Source: Lachnospiraceae bacterium
Lineage (GTDB): Bacteria > Bacillota > Clostridia > Lachnospirales > Lachnospiraceae
Assembly (NCBI GenBank): GCA_017514845.1
Contig: JAFWIM010000100.1
Location: 1-43,908, forward strand
Direction: 5' to 3'
Length of the DNA stretch: 43,908 nt
The notes below the pieces were generated by a model. That model made no database searches, was not told where the DNA came from, and was given only the letters and a program-made list of their open reading frames with translations. The translations under genes and the position numbers were made by a program. Position 1 is the stretch's first letter; each line of letters starts with the position of its first letter. Positions 1 through 8,192 of this stretch are shown here, one piece after another.

Positions 1-72
1 TGATTATCGCCGGCCGCTACAGGGCGGCGCAGAGAGCGCAATAGTTCAGACGGGCGTTCTTGAACTTTGGTT

Positions 73-197
73 CCGGAGCAAAACATCCTTCTTCGTGAGA
101 AAAGCATTGTAAGTCCGACCGAGAGATCAAACGCGTATGCGTTTTTAGCTCGCAGGAAAGGACTTACGCTTTTCGATGAAGATGATGTTTGCCCCGG
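73..197. repeat. Structured hairpin element, copy A
   Basis: Imperfect inverted repeat of about 125 nt. Outer arm: CCGGAGCAAAACATC at 73-87 faces GATGTTTGCCCCGG at 184-197. Middle arm: GAAAAGC (98-104) faces GCTTTTC (168-174). Inner arm: GTAAGTCC (108-115, after an ATT bulge) faces GGACTTAC (160-167). The tip carries CGAG/CTCG pairing around a small hairpin, AACGC-GTAT-GCGTT. A second copy lies at 10061-10192 with different stem sequences but the same pairing and the same internal segments (GACCGAGAGATCA, AGCTCGCAG). Either strand could be functional; on the plus strand it is followed by a moderately T-rich tail. No known RNA family is recognised. Confidence 0.8.
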
Positions 198-310
198 TTC
201 TTGATGTTTGGGCAGCCAGATTAAAGCCGGGAAAGGCGTGACAGCCGAAGTGGGATAAAATGGTACTCCGGTGAATCGGAATTTGCGAAATTAATACGGA
301 TTTAGGAATT
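198..310. other. Unassigned stretch between hairpin element and terminators
   Basis: No convincing gene or riboswitch is seen. It contains small potential pairings (CCGA at 233-236 region against a later TCGG) and ends directly before a terminator hairpin, so it may be the 3' part of an upstream transcript. The minus-strand reading frame crossing it has no ribosome binding site and overlaps the structured element, so it was not called. Confidence 0.4.
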
Positions 311-350
311 ACCCGGTGTGAAATCACAAGATTTTGCACCGGGTCTTTTT
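311..350 (+). terminator. Intrinsic terminator
   Basis: ACCCGGTG (311-318) pairs with CACCGGGT (337-344), and GAAATC with GATTTT extends the stem. CTTTTT follows at 345-350. It probably ends the transcript entering from the left edge of the window. Confidence 0.85.
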
Positions 351-367
351 ATTTCCACAACATTTAG

Positions 368-391
368 GCGGGAGCATCCATCCCGCTTTTT
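368..391 (+). terminator. Second intrinsic terminator in tandem
   Basis: GCGGGA (368-373) pairs with TCCCGC (381-386) across a 7-nt loop, followed by TTTTT. With the terminator just upstream it insulates the division cluster from preceding transcription. Confidence 0.8.
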
Positions 392-408
392 CTTTTGCCG
401 TTCGGTGG

Positions 409-437
409 TTGATTTTTCAGTGATTGTGCTGTAAAAT
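409..437 (+). promoter_or_regulatory. Sigma-A-type promoter for mraZ
   Basis: TTGATT at 409-414 and TAAAAT at 432-437 with a 17-nt spacer. The predicted start near 444 leaves a leader of about 59 nt that holds the TGGGA repeats. It is likely the main promoter of the mraZ-ftsQ operon. Confidence 0.7.
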
Positions 438-458
438 TGGAGTCAAGGTGGTAGAAAG

Positions 459-499
459 TGGGAGATTAACACAAGAATTTCCCACAAAATGGGAGATTA
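459..499 (+). promoter_or_regulatory. Candidate MraZ operator (TGGGAGATTA repeats)
   Basis: TGGGAGATTA occurs exactly at 459-468 and 490-499, 31 bp apart (about three helical turns), with TCCCA in the opposite sense at 480-484 between them. MraZ is known to bind TGGGN direct repeats upstream of its own gene, so autoregulation is a good inference. The second repeat also overlaps the mraZ ribosome binding region. Confidence 0.6.
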
Positions 500-502
500 G
501 GA

Positions 503-937
503 TTGTTCGACGGTGAGTATAAGCACACGATAGACGCAAAAGGGAGGCTGATGATCCCATCCAAGTACAGGGATGAGATTCACGGGGAAACTCTGTGCAT
601 CGTCACGGCATTTTCCAACTGTCTGTCCGTCTATCCGGAATCTGCTTACCGTGAACACACCAGATCCTTATCAGGCATCAGCAGCACCGATAAAAAAGGA
701 ATGTTCATTAAGCGCTATATTCTTTCAAATACGAGGGAGGTGGCACTTGACCAGCAGGGAAGGATACTGATCGGTCAGGAGCAGAGGGAGAAAGCTAACC
801 TCAAGAAGGATGTTGTGATAGTAGGCTCTGATGATTATTTCGAAATCTGGGATGCGGCTGAGTGGCAGCAGATGAGCGCATTTGGTTCTCCGGAGGAGAT
901 GGCAGCTATGGCGACAGAGCTTGGCATCACATTCTGA
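503..937 (+). CDS. mraZ: Transcriptional regulator MraZ
   Basis: A DNA-binding protein of 144 residues with two AbrB-like halves; known members form rings that bind repeats upstream of the dcw cluster and tune its expression. The start is TTG at 503, chosen because the protein then begins MFDGEYKHTIDAKGRL, the family's conserved opening, with GGGAGATTAGGA just before it. The second conserved half is visible as NTREVALDQQGRILI (around residues 76-90). The length matches the family. It is the first gene of the division operon; about 120 nt separate it from rsmH. TGGGA repeats in its leader suggest it represses itself. Confidence 0.95.
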   Translation: MFDGEYKHTIDAKGRLMIPSKYRDEIHGETLCIVTAFSNCLSVYPESAYREHTRSLSGISSTDKKGMFIKRYILSNTREVALDQQGRILIGQEQREKANLKKDVVIVGSDDYFEIWDAAEWQQMSAFGSPEEMAAMATELGITF

Positions 938-1057
938 TCATCTGCGGAAGCTTTTTGGAACCCGTGGGGAGAGAACGGGCGGCCGGCTGCGGCGCAGGAA
1001 GGGAAATGTGCTGCGGCATTAGTACGCGGAGATCAGACAGTTTATATGGAGGACAGA

Positions 1058-1996
1058 ATGGAATTCAGACACTTATCGGTGCTGCTTGATGAAGCGGTGG
1101 ACAATCTTTTAATCCGCGAGAACGGCGTTTACGTTGACGGAACGCTCGGCGGAGCGGGCCATTCGAAGGAGATCTGTGAGAGACTTTCTGACACCGGCAC
1201 CCTGATCGGCATTGACCGGGATGACGCGGCTATAGAGGCTGCGGCGAAGAAACTTGCCCCCTACGGGGATAGAGTCAGAATCGTGCGCGGCAACTACAGC
1301 GAAATGCCGGAAATACTGAGAAGACAGGGCTTTGAAACTTGTGACGGTATACTTCTTGATCTAGGGGTATCCTCTCATCAGCTGGATACTGCGGAGCGCG
1401 GTTTTTCCTATATGGCAGACGCGCCGCTCGACATGCGCATGGACAGGAGAGAGCAGAGGACTGCGGCGGATATCGTGAACGGCGCATCGGAGCGCGAGCT
1501 TGCGCGCATTATCAGAGACTATGGGGAAGAGCGATTTGCATCGAATATCGCGAAGAACATCGTGGAAGCTCGAAGCCGAGACAAAATCGAGACAACTGGG
1601 GAGCTCGTCTCGATCATAAAAGCTTCGATCCCGATGAAATTCCAGAAAACAGGAGGACATCCCGCGAAGAGGACTTTCCAGGCACTGCGCATCGAGCTTA
1701 ACGGAGAACTCACGGCGCTGTCTGAGAGTCTTGACGCCATGATCGACCTTCTGAATGACGGCGGCAGGATCTGTGTGATCACGTTTCATTCCCTCGAGGA
1801 CCGGATCGTGAAAAATGTGTTCCGGAGGAATGAAAATCCATGTACCTGTCCGCCCGATTTCCCGGTCTGCGTATGCGGAAACAAGTCGAAAGGCAGGATA
1901 ATTACAAGAAAACCGATCCTTCCTTCGGAGGGAGAAATGGAGATAAATTCCAGGGCGAAGAGCGCAAAACTGCGTGTCTTTGAGAGAAAGGTGTGA
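1058..1996 (+). CDS. rsmH: 16S rRNA (cytosine(1402)-N(4))-methyltransferase RsmH
   Basis: S-adenosylmethionine-dependent enzyme that methylates N4 of C1402 in 16S rRNA, in the cytoplasm. The SAM-binding region is clear: [15 protein letters not shown] near the N-terminus and [14 protein letters not shown] further on. The C-terminal half carries [15 protein letters not shown] and [15 protein letters not shown], both family signatures, then a [13 protein letters not shown] cysteine cluster seen in many members. An ATG exists at 1046, but GGAGG at 1049-1053 lies between it and the ATG at 1058, so 1058 is the likely start (312 residues). It is second in the dcw operon; its stop lies 4 nt before ftsL. 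Confidence 0.95.
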   Translation: MEFRHLSVLLDEAVDNLLIRENGVYVDGTLGGAGHSKEICERLSDTGTLIGIDRDDAAIEAAAKKLAPYGDRVRIVRGNYSEMPEILRRQGFETCDGILLDLGVSSHQLDTAERGFSYMADAPLDMRMDRREQRTAADIVNGASERELARIIRDYGEERFASNIAKNIVEARSRDKIETTGELVSIIKASIPMKFQKTGGHPAKRTFQALRIELNGELTALSESLDAMIDLLNDGGRICVITFHSLEDRIVKNVFRRNENPCTCPPDFPVCVCGNKSKGRIITRKPILPSEGEMEINSRAKSAKLRVFERKV

Positions 1997-2000
1997 CTCT

Positions 2001-2468
2001 ATGAAAACGAGATCTGCTGCCCGGAAACATCAGACGAAGGCCGCGAAGAGCGGCCATAATTCGTTTGAATATCTTTTCGACGACAGGACGGCGGCGCGCG
2101 CGCATGCGGGAAGGCGGACCAGGAAGAGAGAGAAGAGCGCGCTCAATGCCGGCTATGTCATTTTCCTTGCGGTTATGTGCATTGCGACGGTTTATATGTG
2201 CGTATACTTCCTTCAGCTTAAGGAAAACGTCACATCGCTGAACAGAAAGAACGCGCGGCTTGCAACAGAACTGACAGAATTGCAGCGGGATAATGAAGCG
2301 CGCTATCAAAATCTCACAAATAATGTCGATCTTGACCATATTCGTGATGTCGCAATAAATAAATTAAATATGAAGTATGCGTCTAAAGAGCAAATTATAT
2401 GGTATAATAGCGCAAGTGACGGGTACGTTTATCAGTATACTGACGTGCCGGATAAGGATAATGGCTGA
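2001..2468 (+). CDS. ftsL: FtsL-like cell division protein
   Basis: Bitopic membrane protein of 155 residues. A basic N-terminal tail of about 50 residues (KTRSAARKHQTKAAK and an RRTRKRE stretch) precedes one membrane segment (GYVIFLAVMCIATVYMCVYF). A heptad-like coiled coil follows (LKENVTSLNRKNARLATEL), then the short domain NVDLDHIRDVAINKLNMKY typical of FtsL/DivIC. In the divisome such proteins complex with FtsQ/DivIB and activate septal wall synthesis. The ATG at 2001 is preferred over an upstream start at 1974 that would overlap rsmH; AGAAAGGTG lies just before it. It lies between rsmH and the septal PBP, the canonical ftsL position. Confidence 0.85.
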   Translation: MKTRSAARKHQTKAAKSGHNSFEYLFDDRTAARAHAGRRTRKREKSALNAGYVIFLAVMCIATVYMCVYFLQLKENVTSLNRKNARLATELTELQRDNEARYQNLTNNVDLDHIRDVAINKLNMKYASKEQIIWYNSASDGYVYQYTDVPDKDNG

Positions 2469-2470
2469 TT

Positions 2471-4555
2471 TTGAGTGATAATAAGAACCCGCGCAGGAAA
2501 AAGGCGGGTAATGTAAAATACAGAAAACAGAGTGCAAAGCTGGAGCGGAAACTGGCAGGGCTGTTCGTAGCAGTCGTGCTGGTTTTGCTATGTCTGCTCA
2601 TAAGGATCTCTTACATCAACGCCATGAGCGGAGACAGATATACCAAGCAGGTCCTTTCTCAGTCGCAGTCAGGCTATTCATCGGAAGTCCTGGCCTATAA
2701 GAGGGGAGACATTCTCGACAGGAACGGGACTGTCCTCGCCTCCTCGGAGAAAACATATAATGTGATCCTCGACTGCAAGGTGGTCAATTCCGACAACGAC
2801 TTTGTCGGTCCTACGATCGACGCGCTGGCCAAGTCTCTCGGCCTGGACGCGGCCGAGATCACGAAGAGGCTCACCGATGATAAGACAAAAAATTCTCAGT
2901 ATCAGGTCGTTAAAAAGCACATCAGCATAGAAGAGCGGCAGGCTTTCTATGACTACAAGAGCGGTGTGAACGAGACTCTGTCCGAAGACGAACAGAAACA
3001 GAGAAAGCAGATCCACGGGGTCTGGTTCGAGGAGGAATACGTTCGCAGATACCCGTTGAATTCGCTGGCATGTGATGTCATAGGATTTACGTATGACGGT
3101 GAGACTGCCGACTGGGGCATTGAAGGGTATTATAACAGCACGCTGAACGGCGTCGACGGGCGAAGGTTCGGCTACTGGGGAGACGAGAATGCCGATGAGC
3201 TCTCGCAGACCGTCATAAATCCGGTGGACGGTGACACGGTCATCACGACACTGGATGCCAACATACAGAAAATGATCGAGGATGAGATCGTCAAGTTCAA
3301 CGAGATCTACCGCGGCGGTCCGTACAGCTCTACGAAAGGTGCTGAAAATATCGGTATCGTGGTGATGAACCCCAATGACGGATCTGTACTTGCGATGGCG
3401 AGCAGCGATCCCTATAACCTGAATAATCCGAGGGATCTGTCTCCGTTCTTTACACAGGACGCGATCGACGCCATGAGCGATGATCAGAAGCTGACGAACC
3501 TGCAGCAGATATGGAGAAATTTCTGCATATCGGATACGTATGAGCCGGGTTCCGTTTTTAAGCCGATCACAATGAGCGCTGCGCTGGAGGATGGGACCCT
3601 CTCCGGAAACGAGACCTTCGTCTGTGACGGCAGCGAGGTCGTCTCCGGTACCCGCATCAAGTGCGCGGAGGAAGCCGGACACGGTGAGGAGACTGTGCCC
3701 CAGGTCATCGCGAACTCCTGCAATGACGCGATCATGCAGATATCATCGGCCATGGGCGTCAGTGAATTCTGCAAGTATCAGAGGATATTCAATTTCGGAT
3801 CAAGGACCGGCATAGATCTGTCCGGCGAGGCGGGAGGCATACTCTACACGCAGGACACGATGGGATCGGTCGATCTTGCGACGAACTCTTTCGGACAGGG
3901 CTTTGAGTGTACGATGATCCAGGAGGCAGCCGCGATCTCGTCAATCGTCAACGGCGGCTATTATTACCAGCCGCACGTGGTCAGCAGGATCGTCAGTTCA
4001 TCCGGCAGCACGAAAAAAGTCAATAACGGCATCTTGAAGGCACAGACAATCGCGTCAGATAATGCCGCCAAAATAAGGTCCTACATGAAACTCGCCGTTG
4101 ATGAGGGCGGGTGCGGATATGCCAAGGTAAACGGTTATTCCATGGGAGGAAAGACCGGGACGGCGCAGAAGATACCGAGAGCGGACGGAAAGTATCTGGT
4201 CTCCTTCATCGGATTTGCACCGTATGAGAACCCGCAGATCGTGCTCTATGTCGTTGTCGACGAGCCGAATGCGACCCAGCAGGCAGACAACCGGTACGCG
4301 CAGTGGATCGCGAAAGACCTGCTGACCGAGATTCTTCCGTATATGAATATATATCCGGATGAAGAGCTTCTTCCTGCAAATGAGATCTTGAACTCCACAC
4401 TGGAGAACAGCCTGTCCACGGAAGCGGAGGCCGATACGGTGGCGGATACCAATGTCCCCGAAGTCATGGGCTCCGAGGATGCGGCCAATACCCAGGGAGG
4501 AAATACTTTCCTGGATGACGGTATTACCAATGAAGAAGCCGGCTTTGCCGACTGA
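2471..4555 (+). CDS. Septal penicillin-binding protein (FtsI/SpoVD-type transpeptidase)
   Basis: Class B penicillin-binding protein of 694 residues that cross-links peptidoglycan at the division septum or, in the SpoVD subtype, the spore cortex. It has a membrane anchor (LAGLFVAVVLVLLCLLIRI, about residues 30-48), a PBP dimerisation domain (around residues 75-260) and a transpeptidase domain. Active-site motifs are intact: SVFK in YEPGSVFKP, SCN in ANSCNDA and KTG in GGKTGTAQK. The tail is acidic and there is no C-terminal PASTA domain, which argues for an FtsI-like role, though SpoVD cannot be excluded. The start is TTG at 2471, 2 nt after the ftsL stop; the ribosome site is weak, suggesting translational coupling. 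Confidence 0.92.
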   Translation: MSDNKNPRRKKAGNVKYRKQSAKLERKLAGLFVAVVLVLLCLLIRISYINAMSGDRYTKQVLSQSQSGYSSEVLAYKRGDILDRNGTVLASSEKTYNVILDCKVVNSDNDFVGPTIDALAKSLGLDAAEITKRLTDDKTKNSQYQVVKKHISIEERQAFYDYKSGVNETLSEDEQKQRKQIHGVWFEEEYVRRYPLNSLACDVIGFTYDGETADWGIEGYYNSTLNGVDGRRFGYWGDENADELSQTVINPVDGDTVITTLDANIQKMIEDEIVKFNEIYRGGPYSSTKGAENIGIVVMNPNDGSVLAMASSDPYNLNNPRDLSPFFTQDAIDAMSDDQKLTNLQQIWRNFCISDTYEPGSVFKPITMSAALEDGTLSGNETFVCDGSEVVSGTRIKCAEEAGHGEETVPQVIANSCNDAIMQISSAMGVSEFCKYQRIFNFGSRTGIDLSGEAGGILYTQDTMGSVDLATNSFGQGFECTMIQEAAAISSIVNGGYYYQPHVVSRIVSSSGSTKKVNNGILKAQTIASDNAAKIRSYMKLAVDEGGCGYAKVNGYSMGGKTGTAQKIPRADGKYLVSFIGFAPYENPQIVLYVVVDEPNATQQADNRYAQWIAKDLLTEILPYMNIYPDEELLPANEILNSTLENSLSTEAEADTVADTNVPEVMGSEDAANTQGGNTFLDDGITNEEAGFAD

Positions 4556-4579
4556 TGTAAATATGATGGGGTAGAAAAG

Positions 4580-5539
4580 ATGGTTGAAATAACAGCATTA
4601 ATTCCGGCGCTGATCTCGTTCGCGATTTCCGCGGCAATCGGACCGTTCCTGATTCCTTTCCTGGCGCGGCTGAAACTCTCAAATACAGAGAGGGCTCTGG
4701 GGGTGGAGACGCATCTGGCCAAAGCCGGGACACCTACGATGGGCGGCATTATGTTCCTGGTCTCGATCACGGCGACGTCTCTGATCTTTATATGGAAATC
4801 CCCGAACATAGGGCCGATCCTTTTCCTCACGCTCGCGTATGGACTGATCGGTTTTCTGGATGATTATCTGAAGGTCGTAAAACATGATTCGGACGGTCTT
4901 ATAGCGTGGCAGAAGCTTCTCCTCGAGATCGTGGTGATCGTGGTATACGTGATCTACATGAAAGTATTTGCTAGGACTCCCATGGGTCTGCGCATTCCGT
5001 TCACCGGCGGAATGATCGTCGATATCGGGTGGCTGCAGTATCCTCTGGTCGTGTTCGCGATCGGCGGGACTGTCAACGGGGTGAACTTCACAGACGGCGT
5101 CGACGGTCTCGCGAGTTCTGTCACGGCGGTCGTCGCAGTGTTTTTTACAGTTGCGTCCCTGCTTCTTAAAGCCGGCGCAGCCCCGATCGGATCCGCCGTT
5201 CTGGGCGGTCTCCTCGGATTCCTGCTCTACAACGCGTATCCCGCCAAGGTATTTATGGGGGACACCGGATCGCTTGCCCTCGGCGGATTCGTGATCAGCA
5301 TGGCTTACGCCATGCAGATGCCGCTGTACATTCTGATCGTAGGCCTTATCTACTTCGTCGAGGTCCTTTCGGTCATTCTGCAGGTCAGCTACTTTAAGGC
5401 GACTCACGGAAAACGCATTTTCAAGATGGCACCGATCCATCATCACTTTGAAAAATCTGGCTGGTCCGAGACGCGGGTGGTAGCCGTATTTACGATCGTG
5501 ACAGCCATACTCTGCATTGTCGGATTTATAGCACTTTAA
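4580..5539 (+). CDS. mraY: Phospho-N-acetylmuramoyl-pentapeptide-transferase MraY
   Basis: Integral membrane enzyme that transfers phospho-MurNAc-pentapeptide from UDP to undecaprenyl phosphate, making lipid I. At 319 residues it is of usual length, with about ten hydrophobic segments. Family motifs are present: TPTMGGIMFL, the Mg-binding LDDYLKV, NFTDGVDGLA, AKVFMGDTGSLALGG and APIHHHFEKSGWSE with the triple histidine. GGGG lies 9 nt before the ATG. It sits between the septal PBP and murD, as in other Firmicutes dcw clusters. Confidence 0.97.
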   Translation: MVEITALIPALISFAISAAIGPFLIPFLARLKLSNTERALGVETHLAKAGTPTMGGIMFLVSITATSLIFIWKSPNIGPILFLTLAYGLIGFLDDYLKVVKHDSDGLIAWQKLLLEIVVIVVYVIYMKVFARTPMGLRIPFTGGMIVDIGWLQYPLVVFAIGGTVNGVNFTDGVDGLASSVTAVVAVFFTVASLLLKAGAAPIGSAVLGGLLGFLLYNAYPAKVFMGDTGSLALGGFVISMAYAMQMPLYILIVGLIYFVEVLSVILQVSYFKATHGKRIFKMAPIHHHFEKSGWSETRVVAVFTIVTAILCIVGFIAL

Positions 5540-5554
5540 AATGGGAAGGTATAT

Positions 5555-6913
5555 ATGGAACTGAAAGATAAAAAAGTATTGGTATACGGGGCGGGTAAAA
5601 GCGGTATCGGCGCGGCATCCTTGCTCTCGAAAGTCGGGGCGCACGCCATAGTGTTTGATGAAAAGAAGAGTGAGGAGGAGCTTACAGAACTTCTTCGAGA
5701 TATTCCCGGCACATCGGTCTGCATCGGGAGTATTCCGGATGAAGTGGTTTCTTCGCTTGATCTGGCTGTCTTAAGCCCGGGCGTTCCCACAGACATAGCA
5801 CCCGTGAATGCCCTCCGGGATGCAGGTATCCCGATCTGGGGCGAGGTGGAGCTGGCATGGCAGACCTCCAAAGGCCACGTGCTCGGCATCACCGGCACGA
5901 ACGGAAAGACTACGACGACGTCTCTGCTCGGCGAGATCATGGAGAAGGCCGGCTATCACACATTTGTGGTCGGCAACATCGGCAACGCCTACACCGACGC
6001 CGCTCTTATGACACGGGAGGAATCGGTGATCGTGGCCGAACTCTCCAGCTTCCAGCTCGAGACGACCTGCGAGTTCCACCCGACGGTATCAGCGATACTG
6101 AATATCACTCCGGACCATCTGAACAGGCATCACACCATGGAGGAGTACATCCGGTGCAAGGAGCTCATCACGAAGAACCAGACGAAAGAGGACGTCTGTG
6201 TTCTCAATTATGAGGATGAGGAGCTTCGCGCATTTGCAAATGCATGTCCGGCGGATATATTCTGGTTCTCCTCCGAGAGAAGAATTGAGAACGGTATCTA
6301 TCTTAGCGGCAATTCTGTTGTGGTCACACGCGGCGGAGAGGAGTACATCCTTCTTGACGTCACGGACCTGAAACTTATCGGTGTCCATAATTATGAAAAC
6401 GTCATGGCGGCAGCCGCTATGGCCCTCACGTACGGTGTATCCCCGGAGAGTGTGCGAAAGACCTGCGAGAACTTTAACCCGGTCGCGCACCGCATTGAAT
6501 TCTCAGGCGAAAAGAACGGAGTCAGATGGTACAACGATTCCAAGGGGACGAATCCGGATGCGGCTATTAAGGGAATCCAGGCCATGAGCCGGCCGACGCT
6601 GCTGATCGCCGGAGGGTACGACAAGGGCTCTGATTACAGGGAATGGATCCGGTCATTTGAAGGAAGAGTCAAATGGTTCGTCCTCGAGGGAAAGACGAAA
6701 TTCGACATTCGTGATGCAGCCGTCTCGGTCGGCTTCCCGGAGGAGAGAATCGTGCTCCTTGAGGATATGAACGAGGCCATGGATTTCTGCAGGGATCATG
6801 CGGAGCCCGGCGATGCGGTCCTTCTGTCCCCGGCCTGTGCTTCATGGGGAGAGTTCCCTAACTACGAAGTGCGAGGAGATAAATTCAAGGAATATGTCAG
6901 GGAAAAGGCGTAA
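5555..6913 (+). CDS. murD: UDP-N-acetylmuramoylalanine--D-glutamate ligase MurD
   Basis: Cytoplasmic Mur ligase (452 residues) that adds D-glutamate to UDP-MurNAc-L-Ala with ATP. An N-terminal Rossmann-like UDP-binding domain (VLVYGAGKSGIGAASLL) precedes the ATP-binding central domain with GITGTNGKTTTTSLLGE. The glutamate/metal region is seen in VAELSSFQLE and ILNITPDHLNRH, and the C-terminal domain in NDSKGTNPDAA and LLIAGGYDKG. The ribosome site GGAAGG lies 6 nt before the ATG. The 3' end overlaps the ftsQ start by 20 nt, implying coupling. Confidence 0.97.
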   Translation: MELKDKKVLVYGAGKSGIGAASLLSKVGAHAIVFDEKKSEEELTELLRDIPGTSVCIGSIPDEVVSSLDLAVLSPGVPTDIAPVNALRDAGIPIWGEVELAWQTSKGHVLGITGTNGKTTTTSLLGEIMEKAGYHTFVVGNIGNAYTDAALMTREESVIVAELSSFQLETTCEFHPTVSAILNITPDHLNRHHTMEEYIRCKELITKNQTKEDVCVLNYEDEELRAFANACPADIFWFSSERRIENGIYLSGNSVVVTRGGEEYILLDVTDLKLIGVHNYENVMAAAAMALTYGVSPESVRKTCENFNPVAHRIEFSGEKNGVRWYNDSKGTNPDAAIKGIQAMSRPTLLIAGGYDKGSDYREWIRSFEGRVKWFVLEGKTKFDIRDAAVSVGFPEERIVLLEDMNEAMDFCRDHAEPGDAVLLSPACASWGEFPNYEVRGDKFKEYVREKA

Positions 6914-8192
6914 AAAACGTAGACGATTAATAAAGAACCTTCTTTGGATACTCACTGTGGCGCTCATTTTGAGCGCCGCCTTTGTATGCCTCTTTGTGTT
7001 CAGAGTGACAGACATTAAGGTATCGGGCAACTGCCATGAGTCGGACAGCGAGGTCGCGGAAATGATTCAGAAGGGTCCCATGAGAGACAACACGCTGTTT
7101 CTATGTCTCGCGTTTAACGACAGAAAGATCAGGGGGAACTCTTTCATGGAAACTGTGGACGTCGCTTATGTGAAGCACGACACAGTGAAAGTCACCGTCA
7201 GGGAAAAGTCGCTGGTCGGCTACGTCAAACATGATGACAGGTACTGGTACTTTGACCGCAACGGGGTGGTGCGTGTAGAGTCAGCCATGAACGAGAGCGG
7301 GTACAAGGCACTTATGAACGAAGAGACGCTGCCCGGGGATGCCCCGGTCCCCGAACCTTCACCGAAAGACGCGCAATCGGAGAATACGACGGAATCCGCG
7401 GCGGACGCATCCGTCAGCACCGCGGAGGAGCCGGACAGTTCCGCGTATCAGGTGAAATCGGTGAACTACCTCACCGATGAGGAAACCTATGTGGATCCGG
7501 ACACCGCAGAGTATGAGGAAGACTACGATGAGTATGGTGACTATGAGGAAGACTACGATGACGGCGGTGACATATACGAGAATGCCGACAATGAGGACAG
7601 CTATGACGAGGGTTCCGACAATGAGGAAAACTACGACGGGGAGTACGATAACGAAGGGTATTCTGAGGAGTACGGCGACTATGAAGAGGATGGAGATGAA
7701 ACAATCCTGATCCAGCCGGAGCTTACGGACGATGCTTCTCCGACCCCGATTCCGGCGGATGAGTCATCAGTGAGCTCGGTGACCCCGATTCCCGCGGAGG
7801 AGGTGCTCGTGAAGGAGTACGCTTCTGAAGATACGTTTGCGGAGAATTACATTCCGGAGATCACGGGTCTCCGTATCAGCGGCGCGGCGGTCGGTGAGAA
7901 GCTGCCGGTCAGATATTCGTCCATCTACAAAGCCCTGGGAGCCCTCAAGTCGTTTGCGGAGGAGAACAGCATTTATCCGACCTCGGTGGACGTCTCCGAC
8001 AAGGGAAACCTGTGTCTCCACTTTAACGACGTCACCGTCGATCTGGGTGACGGAGCCCATATCGAGAGACGACTTGATGTATTCAAGCATATCATATATG
8101 AGCTTCTCGGCAGGTCCGGAACACTACATCTAGAGAATTATGACGGGACGCAAAGTCGTCTTATTTTTTCAAAAAATGAAAAAAATTCTTGA
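6894..8192 (+). CDS. FtsQ/DivIB-like division protein with large acidic insertion
   Basis: Divisome scaffold protein, 432 residues against roughly 250-300 for usual FtsQ/DivIB. A basic cytoplasmic tail (SGKRRKKRRRL) precedes a membrane segment (about residues 15-37) and a POTRA domain (FRVTDIKVSGNCHES onward). The beta domain starts at YWYFDRNGVVRVES and resumes at IPEITGLRISG. Between them lie about 185 residues (roughly 130-315) rich in Asp, Glu and Tyr, with repeating EEDYDEYGDYEEDYDD-type units. This region is normally only a short linker. The start at 6894 was chosen because AAGGA precedes it and longer versions would run deep into murD. Position just before ftsZ supports the assignment. 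Confidence 0.85.
   Translation: MSGKRRKKRRRLIKNLLWILTVALILSAAFVCLFVFRVTDIKVSGNCHESDSEVAEMIQKGPMRDNTLFLCLAFNDRKIRGNSFMETVDVAYVKHDTVKVTVREKSLVGYVKHDDRYWYFDRNGVVRVESAMNESGYKALMNEETLPGDAPVPEPSPKDAQSENTTESAADASVSTAEEPDSSAYQVKSVNYLTDEETYVDPDTAEYEEDYDEYGDYEEDYDDGGDIYENADNEDSYDEGSDNEENYDGEYDNEGYSEEYGDYEEDGDETILIQPELTDDASPTPIPADESSVSSVTPIPAEEVLVKEYASEDTFAENYIPEITGLRISGAAVGEKLPVRYSSIYKALGALKSFAEENSIYPTSVDVSDKGNLCLHFNDVTVDLGDGAHIERRLDVFKHIIYELLGRSGTLHLENYDGTQSRLIFSKNEKNS

Noticed and set aside
3-44. Possible 3' end of an upstream gene (13 sense codons ending in TAG at 42-44)
   Set aside because: Plausible in composition and placed just before structured copy A, but too short to identify or to prefer over the other frames.
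198-310. Riboswitch or T-box before the terminator at 311-350
   Set aside because: TGGTAC and GCCGGGAAAGG recall pieces of known RNAs, but the full conserved cores (T-box, cyclic-di-GMP, cobalamin, SAM) could not be matched.
2678-3682. 334-codon minus-strand frame opposite the septal PBP gene
   Set aside because: It is the shadow of a strongly coded plus-strand gene with no ribosome site or recognisable protein motif.
4679-5644. 321-codon minus-strand frame opposite mraY
   Set aside because: Charged, repeat-free translation with no family resemblance; explained by codon bias of mraY on the other strand.
7471-7710. CRISPR-like or minisatellite array in the GAGGAAGACTACGAT region
   Set aside because: The repeats are irregular and in frame; they encode the acidic part of FtsQ.
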